64,000 nt of DNA from assembly GCF_002979755.1 (NCBI RefSeq), contig NZ_PCPP01000003.1, positions 124,001-188,000 of the forward strand, given 5' to 3'. The DNA is from Chryseobacterium culicis (lineage in GTDB: Bacteria; Bacteroidota; Bacteroidia; Flavobacteriales; Weeksellaceae). Position numbers and translations under genes: made by a program. The notes beneath the pieces were generated by a model. It searched no databases. It saw only the letters and a program-made list of their open reading frames with translations, and had not been told where the DNA came from. Positions 1 to 7,019 of the stretch are shown here, in pieces. The stretch's first letter is position 1; each line of letters begins with the position of its first letter.

Positions 1-417
1 ATTCATTTAAGTGAGGTTAATCTTCTGAATCAATTTATATTTGAATATGATGAAGCAAGAATGATTCAGCTGTTTCAGAACATTTGGGGCAATGCCTTAA
101 AATTCACTGAAGAACAGGGAACAATTCAAACCAAATTATTTGAAAAAGATCAACAGCTGATCATTACTATTTTCAATACCGGGAAACATATCCCGGAAGA
201 GGATCTGGAAATGATTTTTGACAAGTTTTATCAGTCGAAAAACCAAAATATTTTAAAACCTACGGGAAGCGGACTGGGCCTGGCCATTTCCAAAAAAATT
301 GTACAGGCACACGGAGGAAGTATAAAAGCCGAAAACAGCGGATTAGGAGTAACTTTCACCATAAGCATTCCCGGAGAAATAAAAAAAGAGAATACCCATG
401 AAGTTGAACACCATTAA
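1..417 (+). CDS. Sensor histidine kinase, C-terminal part (cut by window edge)
   Basis: The frame is open from the first base, so this is the 138-residue end of a longer protein. It holds the HATPase (ATP-binding) half of a histidine kinase: N box NIWGNALKFT, a G1-like stretch around FDKFYQS, and the G2 box GSGLGLAISKKIV. ATP bound here would phosphorylate a histidine in the missing upstream part. The response regulator gene begins 9 bases downstream, so the two are very likely one operon and a cognate pair. The sensory domain is outside the window. In other bacteria a kinase fused to a sodium:solute symporter (CrbS type) sits next to acs; the window cannot show whether this is one. The internal ATG at 61 is not a real start. 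Confidence 0.93.
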   Translation: MHLSEVNLLNQFIFEYDEARMIQLFQNIWGNALKFTEEQGTIQTKLFEKDQQLIITIFNTGKHIPEEDLEMIFDKFYQSKNQNILKPTGSGLGLAISKKIVQAHGGSIKAENSGLGVTFTISIPGEIKKENTHEVEHH

Positions 418-426
418 ACCACTTTT

Positions 427-786
427 ATGAAAAAGATAATCATTGCAGATGACGAACACAAAATATTAATGTCGCTCGAATACAGTTTTAAGAAAAACGG
501 ATATGATGTCTATATTGCCCGTGACGGAATGGAAGTCCTGGACTTTTTGAAAACAATGGTTCCGGACATAATCCTTCTCGATATTATGATGCCTAATCTT
601 GATGGTTACAGCACCCTGGATCTTATTAAGCAGGATGAGAAACTGAAAGACACCAAAGTCATCTTTCTGAGTGCTAAAAACAATCCCAGAGATATTGAAA
701 AAGGATTGGAAATGGGAGCAGATGCTTATGTCACAAAGCCCTACTCGATTAAGAAACTGATGCAGCAGATTGAGGAAATGTTTTAA
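427..786 (+). CDS. Single-domain response regulator (CheY-like receiver)
   Basis: A complete 119-residue receiver domain with no output domain. The acidic pocket is AD8-D9, the phospho-acceptor Asp52 lies in LLDIMMPNLDG, the switch Ser82 in FLSA, and Lys104 in TKPYS. It would be phosphorylated by the kinase encoded immediately upstream and act through protein-protein contact rather than by binding DNA itself. It precedes two acyl-CoA synthetase genes, so a role in short-chain fatty acid use is possible; that is inferred from position only. About 110 bases separate it from prpE, and they carry a word-type repeat. No terminator is visible after the stop. Confidence 0.93.
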   Translation: MKKIIIADDEHKILMSLEYSFKKNGYDVYIARDGMEVLDFLKTMVPDIILLDIMMPNLDGYSTLDLIKQDEKLKDTKVIFLSAKNNPRDIEKGLEMGADAYVTKPYSIKKLMQQIEEMF

Positions 787-795
787 AAAAGAATC

Positions 796-837
796 TAGAG
801 CCAAGAATCAAGATATAAGACTTCAGACAACGACTTA
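796..837 (+). repeat. Word-type intergenic repeat (short)
   Basis: The spacer between the response regulator and prpE contains AGAGCCAAGAATCAAGA followed by TATAAGACTTCAGAC. The same wording (AGAGCCAGGATACAAGA then ACCAAGAATCAAGAC) occurs inside the coding region at 6463-6497. It looks like a dispersed non-coding repeat. Its function is unknown. Confidence 0.5.
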
Positions 838-899
838 GTAAAAAATCTTATGGCTTCGCCTGCGTGCCGCAAGCAAAAAACAAACACAAGACTATTGAT

Positions 900-2786
900 A
901 TGAATACTGATATATTATTTAAACAAAGCATAGAGAATAAAGAAGACTTCTGGAAAGAACAAGCCAGACAAATAAAGTGGTTTGATTTTCCCCACCAGAT
1001 TCTTTCCAAAGACGAAAATGATTACCCCCAATGGTTTTCCGACGGGAAGCTCAATATGTGCTATTTGTGTATTGACAAACATATTGAAGACGGTTTTGGA
1101 GATCAGACTGCGATCGTTTATGATTCCCCTGTAACCCATCAGAAGAAAACCTATACATTCAGTCAGGCGAAAGAGGAAATTGCAAAATTAGCTGGAGGAT
1201 TGGTTTCTTTGGGGTTAAAAAAAGGAGATACCGCTGTCATTTATATGCCTATGATTCCGCAAACACTTTTTGCGATGCTGGCATGTGCAAGAATTGGGGT
1301 TATTCACAATGTAGTTTTCGGAGGTTTCGCTCCTCATGAGCTTGTTGTGAGAATTGATGACTGCAAACCTAAAGTTTTAATCACTGCCACTGCCGGAGTA
1401 GAAATTGCAAAAAGAATCCCCTACCTTCCGTTAGTGGAAAAGGCCATTGAACTGGCACAGGATAAAGTAGACAATATCGTTGTATACAATAGAAAACTGG
1501 TAGATAATCAGGACGAAATGTTTGATGGATTAATTGATTATGAAGAATTAGTAGAAAAATCAGCTCCGGCAGACTGCATTTCTGTAGAATCCACTCATCC
1601 GCTTTATTTACTTTACACATCCGGAACTACAGGTAAGCCTAAAGGTATTGTTCGCGATACCGGAGGATATGCTACTGCATTACAATTCTCAATGACTTAT
1701 GTTTATGGAGTAGAACCCGGTGAAACCTATTGGGCAGCTTCAGACTTCGGATGGGCTGTAGGACATAGTTTTTCAGTATACGGGCCATTAATCAACAGAA
1801 ACACAACGATAATTTTTGAAGGAAAACCCATTATGACTCCCGATGCTGGTACTTTCTGGAGAATTATTTCAGAATATAAAGTTTCGGTAATGTTTACCGC
1901 ACCTACCGCTATCAGAGCCATCAAGAAAGAAGACCCCAACGGAGAACTCGTGAAAAAATATGATCTGTCCCATTTCAAAAAACAGTTTCTGGCTGGCGAA
2001 AGATGTGATGTAGCCACTCTGGACTGGTTTGCAGAGCATATTGGTGTTCCGGCAATAGATCATTGGTGGCAGACAGAATCCGGCTGGCCTATGCTTGGAT
2101 TACTTACTCACGATGAAAATTATCAGATCAAAAGAGCATCTGCCGGAAAACCAGTTCCGGGATATGACATTAAAATCTTTGATGAAAACGGATTGGAGCT
2201 TGATCCTCACCATGAAGGTTATCTGGTGATCAAACTCCCTCTCCCACCCGGTGCCATGTTAGGAATCTGGAAAGATTATGCCCGTTTTGACAGCAGCTAC
2301 CTATCTCAGTATAAAGGGTACTATTTCTCAGGAGACGGCGCTATTCAGGATGAAGACGGCTATATTTTCATTACAGGAAGAGTGGATGACGTAATCAACG
2401 TGGCAGGCCACAGACTTTCTACTTCTGAAATGGAAGAAATTGTTTCTTCACATCCTGATGTTGCCGAATGCGCTGTGGTAGGTATTGATGATGATTTAAA
2501 AGGACAGGTTCCTTTTGCCACGGTGGTGTTGAAGAATGGTTCAGCGATTTCTGAAACAGACATTGAAAAAGATATCATTCAGATGGTTCGCGACAAAATC
2601 GGAGCCGTAGCTTTTCTGAAAAACATAATGGTTGTCAAACGCTTACCCAAAACAAGATCCGGGAAAATTTTGAGAAAATTAATCAGAACGTTACTTGACG
2701 GTAAAGATTTTCAGATTCCATCTACGATTGATGACGAGAAAATCATTGATGAAATCCAGGAAAAAATCAAGGAATATAGGGCTTAA
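900..2786 (+). CDS. prpE: Propionyl-CoA synthetase (PrpE-type acyl-CoA ligase)
   Basis: A 628-residue AMP-forming acyl-CoA synthetase that activates propionate, and probably other short acids, with ATP and CoA in the cytoplasm. It has the ACS N-terminal domain (FWKEQARQIKWF), the P-loop YTSGTTGKPKGIVRD, the DFGWAVGHS motif, WWQTESGWP, SGDGAIQDEDGY, GRVDDVINVAGHR, and the C-terminal catalytic lysine (about K589) in LPKTRSGKILRK, the usual target of regulatory acetylation. The RD-GGYA wording after the P-loop and the length (E. coli PrpE is also 628) favour PrpE over Acs, and a true acs lies downstream. I chose ATG 900 over GTG 864, which would add 12 residues read out of repeat-like spacer. 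Strict preference for propionate is inferred. Confidence 0.87.
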   Translation: MNTDILFKQSIENKEDFWKEQARQIKWFDFPHQILSKDENDYPQWFSDGKLNMCYLCIDKHIEDGFGDQTAIVYDSPVTHQKKTYTFSQAKEEIAKLAGGLVSLGLKKGDTAVIYMPMIPQTLFAMLACARIGVIHNVVFGGFAPHELVVRIDDCKPKVLITATAGVEIAKRIPYLPLVEKAIELAQDKVDNIVVYNRKLVDNQDEMFDGLIDYEELVEKSAPADCISVESTHPLYLLYTSGTTGKPKGIVRDTGGYATALQFSMTYVYGVEPGETYWAASDFGWAVGHSFSVYGPLINRNTTIIFEGKPIMTPDAGTFWRIISEYKVSVMFTAPTAIRAIKKEDPNGELVKKYDLSHFKKQFLAGERCDVATLDWFAEHIGVPAIDHWWQTESGWPMLGLLTHDENYQIKRASAGKPVPGYDIKIFDENGLELDPHHEGYLVIKLPLPPGAMLGIWKDYARFDSSYLSQYKGYYFSGDGAIQDEDGYIFITGRVDDVINVAGHRLSTSEMEEIVSSHPDVAECAVVGIDDDLKGQVPFATVVLKNGSAISETDIEKDIIQMVRDKIGAVAFLKNIMVVKRLPKTRSGKILRKLIRTLLDGKDFQIPSTIDDEKIIDEIQEKIKEYRA

Positions 2787-3193
2787 ACGGGAAATTAAAC
2801 ATAAATTTAAATACATGTTTAATTCAATATAAAAATTAAACTATTAAGAGAAATAAAGATGTTAAGAAAGATTAAGTTCATCAAAGATGAATAAAATAAA
2901 TAGCTTACTCTATGATCTTAACGATATTAAATCATGGAGTTGTTTAAACTTATCAAAAATATTGGATATTTCTTAAACCATTAAGAAAGATTTAAATAGT
3001 AAAGCATAGTTAAGTTAAGAGAAATCATTCTGATTTTTAAGCTTAAAGCGAAGCTCATCTTAATACTCTAAACACCTTAATGCAATCTTAATGGTTCAAA
3101 AAAATTTAAACAAGTTCCATTTAAAATTTAATGGCCTAAAAATCAGAACATAAAAATATTTATCAAAATAAAATCAATAAAAACGAAAGGGAT
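2787..3193. other. 407-bp AT-rich spacer between prpE and acs
   Basis: No gene is visible here. The stretch is very AT-rich and internally repetitive: TTAAGAAAGATT occurs at 2862-2873 and again at 2981-2992, and AACCATTAAGA (2978-2988) is mirrored by TCTTAATGGTT (3087-3097). It presumably carries the acs promoter, but I could not place a convincing TAnnTTTG box. No strong terminator hairpin follows prpE, so the two synthetase genes could share a transcript. Confidence 0.5.
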
Positions 3194-5101
3194 ATGAGAA
3201 ATTACTTAATAGAAGATTTACCACAATATTTTGAAGACTATAAAAAGTCTATCAAAAACCCTAAAAAATTCTGGGATAAGGTAGCGGATCAAAACTTCGT
3301 GTGGTACCAAAGATGGAGCAAGGTTGTTAAGTACGATATGAATGAAGCTAAAATCACCTGGTTCAAAAATGCAAAACTCAATATTACCAAAAACTGTATC
3401 GACAGACATCTTACCATAAGAGGAGAAAAAACAGCAATTATTTGGGAACCCAACGATCCTAAGGAAGAAGCTCAACACATTTCTTACAATGAATTATACA
3501 CGCGCGTTAATAAAACAGCCAATGTTTTACGTGATATGGGTATTGAAAAAGGAGACAGAGTCTGCATTTATCTTCCCATGATTCCTGAGCTGGCCGTTAC
3601 GATGCTTGCCTGTGCAAAACTGGGAGCTGTTCATTCCGTGATCTTTGCCGGATTTTCGGCTTCAGCAGTGGCTTCAAGGGTAAATGACTGCGAGGCAAAA
3701 ATGGTCATCACCTCAGATGGCAGCTACAGAGGAAATAAGGTTCTTGACCTGAAAAGCATTGTAGATGATGCATTGGAAAAAACGCCGACTGTTGAAAAAG
3801 TGCTTGTCGTAAAGAGAACCCACAACGAAATTACCATGAAGGAAGGCAGAGATTACTGGATGTCTGACCTGTATGAAAAGGCATCTCCTGACTTTGTCAC
3901 CGTCATTATGGATTCTGAAGATCCGCTTTTCATTTTATACACTTCCGGATCTACCGGAAAACCTAAAGGAATGCTTCATACCTGCGCCGGTTATATGGTT
4001 TACACAGCCTATACCTTTAAAAATGTCTTTAATTATAAAGAAAATGATATTTATTGGTGTACTGCAGATATCGGCTGGATCACAGGACACTCTTATATCC
4101 TTTACGGACCATTATTGAATGGGGCTACCACCGTAATTTTTGAAGGAGTTCCTACCTATCCTGAACCGGATCGCTTCTGGGAAGTGATTGAGAAACATAA
4201 AATCACTCAGTTTTACACTGCTCCTACTGCCATCCGTTCTTTAGCCAAAGAAAGTGCAGAATGGGTAGATAAACATGATTTGAGCTCTCTGAAAGTTATC
4301 GGATCTGTAGGAGAACCTATCAATGATGAAGCATGGCACTGGTTCAACGATCATGTTGGAAAGAAAAAATGTCCTATCGTAGATACATGGTGGCAGACAG
4401 AAACAGGAGGAATCATGATTTCACCACTTCCTTTTGTAACCCCCACAAAACCTACTTATGCTACGCTCCCATTGCCAGGTGTACAGCCCGTTTTAATGGA
4501 TGATAAACGAAATGAAATTACAGGAAACCAGGTGACCGGAAATCTTTGCATCCGCTTTCCATGGCCGGGAATTGCAAGAACCATCTGGGGCGATCATCAA
4601 AGATATAAAGAAACTTATTTCACAGCGTTCCCTGGAAAATATTTTACCGGAGATGGAGCTTTAAGGGATGAAGTAGGCTATTATAGAATTACAGGCCGTG
4701 TAGATGATGTAATTATTGTTTCAGGACATAATCTTGGAACCGCACCTATCGAAGACAGCATCAACCAACATCCGGCTGTAGCAGAATCTGCTATTGTAGG
4801 TTATCCTCATGATATCAAAGGAAATGCGCTCTATGGTTATGTTATGCTCAAAGAAACCGGAGAAGGACGTGATAAAGAAAATCTGAAAAAAGAGATCAAC
4901 CAGCTCATTTCAGATCAGATCGGCCCGATTGCCAAGCTGGATAAAATTCAGTTTGTCTCAGGACTTCCAAAAACACGTTCAGGAAAGATTATGCGTAGAA
5001 TCTTAAGAAAAATTGCAGAAGGTGACTTCAGTAATTTCGGAGATATCAGTACGCTTTTAAATCCTGAAATTGTAGAGGAGATCAAAAACGAAAGAATTTA
5101 A
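3194..5101 (+). CDS. acs: Acetyl-CoA synthetase
   Basis: A 635-residue AMP-forming acetate-CoA ligase (acetate + ATP + CoA to acetyl-CoA + AMP + PPi). It has the ACS N-terminal domain from residue 1 to about 85, the P-loop YTSGSTGKPKGMLHT, ADIGWITGHSY, the acetate-pocket motif WWQTETGG, and the hinge region GRVDDVIIVSGHN. The catalytic and acetylatable lysine is about K598 in LPKTRSGKIMRR. Motifs and length fit genuine Acs rather than PrpE. It stands alone between a long AT-rich spacer and a strong terminator. Together with prpE upstream it gives acetate and propionate assimilation. The two-component genes about 2.4 kb upstream may regulate it, by analogy with CrbS/CrbR. Confidence 0.95.
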   Translation: MRNYLIEDLPQYFEDYKKSIKNPKKFWDKVADQNFVWYQRWSKVVKYDMNEAKITWFKNAKLNITKNCIDRHLTIRGEKTAIIWEPNDPKEEAQHISYNELYTRVNKTANVLRDMGIEKGDRVCIYLPMIPELAVTMLACAKLGAVHSVIFAGFSASAVASRVNDCEAKMVITSDGSYRGNKVLDLKSIVDDALEKTPTVEKVLVVKRTHNEITMKEGRDYWMSDLYEKASPDFVTVIMDSEDPLFILYTSGSTGKPKGMLHTCAGYMVYTAYTFKNVFNYKENDIYWCTADIGWITGHSYILYGPLLNGATTVIFEGVPTYPEPDRFWEVIEKHKITQFYTAPTAIRSLAKESAEWVDKHDLSSLKVIGSVGEPINDEAWHWFNDHVGKKKCPIVDTWWQTETGGIMISPLPFVTPTKPTYATLPLPGVQPVLMDDKRNEITGNQVTGNLCIRFPWPGIARTIWGDHQRYKETYFTAFPGKYFTGDGALRDEVGYYRITGRVDDVIIVSGHNLGTAPIEDSINQHPAVAESAIVGYPHDIKGNALYGYVMLKETGEGRDKENLKKEINQLISDQIGPIAKLDKIQFVSGLPKTRSGKIMRRILRKIAEGDFSNFGDISTLLNPEIVEEIKNERI

Positions 5102-5126
5102 ATTTAATCAATTTTTTAACCAATAG

Positions 5127-5158
5127 AAGCCCTGGAAATTATTTTCCAGGGCTTTTTT
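5127..5158 (+). terminator. Intrinsic terminator of acs
   Basis: An 11-bp stem, AAGCCCTGGAA / TTCCAGGGCTT, with a short AT loop is followed by a run of T. It lies 26 bases after the acs stop. Confidence 0.88.
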
Positions 5159-5185
5159 ATTGTTCTCTTTATAATTAAAAAAAAT

Positions 5186-5202
5186 GCGACAAGTTTTGTC
5201 GC
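5186..5202. repeat. Small palindrome GCGACAA-GTT-TTGTCGC
   Basis: A perfect 7-bp inverted repeat with a 3-base loop, between the acs terminator and the propeller gene. It has no T-run, so it is not a typical terminator. It could be a protein-binding site or part of a dispersed element; nothing else supports either reading. Confidence 0.3.
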
Positions 5203-5373
5203 TCCACGTAGATAATTTTACATCAGAATAAGATGAAATGTAATATAAATAACGGGAATTAAATTATTAATAGTAGGATTTACCTCACACTGCATTAAAG
5301 TGATTTTCGCATCTTAAAAAATATTAAATTCGTCACGTTTTAAGAAACTAATTACTAACTCAAAAAACATAGA

Positions 5374-7014
5374 ATGAAAAAATTCTACATCAGTGCATTC
5401 ACCCTATGCACAATCTTGGGCTTATTCGCTCAGGAAGTGGTGTGGCAGAAAGACATCAAATCCTCTACCCAGGATTTTCTAAGCCAGGTAACCACCACCA
5501 TCGATCAGCAATATCTGATCACAGGAAGTTCTATACAGTCAGGAAGCGGGAAGCTGGAGGCTGGAAGTAAGCAAAACAACGGTTACGATTTCCATCTGGT
5601 AAAACTCAATCAACAAGGACAAGAAGTCTGGGAGAAATATTTCTCAGGAACCAACCATGATTATTTATCCGCAACTGTCACCACTCAGGATGGCGGATTT
5701 TTACTGGCCGGAACATCCTATTCAGGAAAAGGATTAGACAAAAAAGAAGATTCCAAAGGAGGTTCAGATATCTGGCTGATCAGAATCAATGAATTTGGCG
5801 ATGAATTATGGCAGAAAACCTTAGGAAGCACTTCTGATGAAGAAGCCAGAGCGGTGATTCAAACCACAGACTTAGGATTCTTTGTCGCCGGGAATGTACA
5901 GGGCTCGTCAAAAGGCTACGGCTCCAAAGATGTCTGGATCACAAAATTGGATAAAAACGGAAAAGAATTGTCCCAATTAATCTTAGGTGGAAAAGGCTTG
6001 GATGAAGTTGAAAAAATGATTCCTACGAAAGACGGCGGTGCATTGCTGGGAATTTATTCAAGAAGCACATCTGTTAAAACAAATAATCAGCCATCAACGA
6101 CTAACACTAATATTCCGTCTGACAGAACGGCAACCCATAACCTACTATCTGCAACCTCAAAGCAAAGCGATAATTTCGGTGAAGGCGATTACTGGATTGT
6201 CAAGTTAGACAAAAACGGAAAAGTAGAATGGGAAAAGAACTTTGGAGGAAAAGGTGATGACCACATCAGAACTCTTGCCTTAACTTCAACGGGCTTTATC
6301 ATTGGTGGAGAATCCAGATCAGAAAGATCAGGCAATAAAACGGTAGGCCTGGAAGAAGGGACAGACCTTTGGTTGATTTCCCTAAATGAAAGAGGGGATG
6401 AACAGTGGCAGAAATCCTACAATTTCAAGAACCGAGATATTCTGATGGGAATGAGTGTGATTCAGAGCCAGGATACAAGAACCAAGAATCAAGACTTTAC
6501 AAAAGGAATATTGTTGGGAGGTTATACCCAAGCTGAAGGAAGAATACAGACTGATGATGAAACGTTCTGGATGCTCTATCTGGATCAGAATGGAAATGAG
6601 CAGTGGAGAAAACACGTGAAAGGAGAATCCAGACAAAAAGAAGAAAGACTTTCAGATTTAAAACTGAACAGAGATGGCTCTATTATTTTGGCCGGAACCA
6701 GTGCAGAAGAACTGGGCAAAGAAAACTGGAAGATTGTAAAACTGGGTGATAAACAGGTTGATCAACTGATTGAAAAATATGATATCAAGATTTATCCAAA
6801 CCCCGTATCAGATTATGCTTATGTAGAAATCGGCTTTGATTTCAAGGAAGCTGATATTCTCTTGTATGATATGAGTGGAAGACAGCTTCAGAGTATAAAA
6901 ACAAAGAACAGAGTAACGAAGATCAATACCCAGGCTTTGGTTCAGGGAGCCTATCTGGTGACGATAAAAACTGATACCAACAAAACGGCGAATGCCAAAT
7001 TAATTAAGAAATAA
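5374..7014 (+). CDS. Secreted beta-propeller-like repeat protein with T9SS sorting domain
   Basis: A 546-residue exported protein with a signal peptide ending near LGLFAQ. It has about six repeats of a strand pattern like D-x-W-hydrophobic-x-K-L-D-x-N-G-x-x-W-x-K-x-x-G-G followed by GGFLLAGTS, which suggests a beta-propeller. The C-terminal ~75 residues (IYPNPVSDYAYV... to the final LIKK) form a type A T9SS sorting domain, so it should be exported across the outer membrane and anchored or released. It is 5 bases upstream of the first Rhs gene and probably co-transcribed; it may be a surface partner of the Rhs toxin, which is inference. Three loops (about residues 58-66, 234-264 and 363-375) are encoded by DNA that resembles the intergenic word repeats of this genome. 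Confidence 0.85.
   Translation: MKKFYISAFTLCTILGLFAQEVVWQKDIKSSTQDFLSQVTTTIDQQYLITGSSIQSGSGKLEAGSKQNNGYDFHLVKLNQQGQEVWEKYFSGTNHDYLSATVTTQDGGFLLAGTSYSGKGLDKKEDSKGGSDIWLIRINEFGDELWQKTLGSTSDEEARAVIQTTDLGFFVAGNVQGSSKGYGSKDVWITKLDKNGKELSQLILGGKGLDEVEKMIPTKDGGALLGIYSRSTSVKTNNQPSTTNTNIPSDRTATHNLLSATSKQSDNFGEGDYWIVKLDKNGKVEWEKNFGGKGDDHIRTLALTSTGFIIGGESRSERSGNKTVGLEEGTDLWLISLNERGDEQWQKSYNFKNRDILMGMSVIQSQDTRTKNQDFTKGILLGGYTQAEGRIQTDDETFWMLYLDQNGNEQWRKHVKGESRQKEERLSDLKLNRDGSIILAGTSAEELGKENWKIVKLGDKQVDQLIEKYDIKIYPNPVSDYAYVEIGFDFKEADILLYDMSGRQLQSIKTKNRVTKINTQALVQGAYLVTIKTDTNKTANAKLIKK
6463..6497 (+). repeat. Word-type repeat inside the propeller gene
   Basis: AGAGCCAGGATACAAGA followed by ACCAAGAATCAAGAC is read in frame as QSQDTRTKNQD. 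It closely resembles the non-coding repeat at 796-837 and sits in a loop between two propeller strands. Similar in-frame tracts lie at 5548-5571 (GGGAAGCTGGAGGCTGGAAG) and at 6076-6165. Confidence 0.5.
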
Positions 7015-7019
7015 AAACC

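Noticed and set aside
864..899. GTG start giving prpE 12 more residues
   Set aside because: The added part reads out of repeat-like spacer, and the family's usual start aligns with ATG 900 (628 aa).
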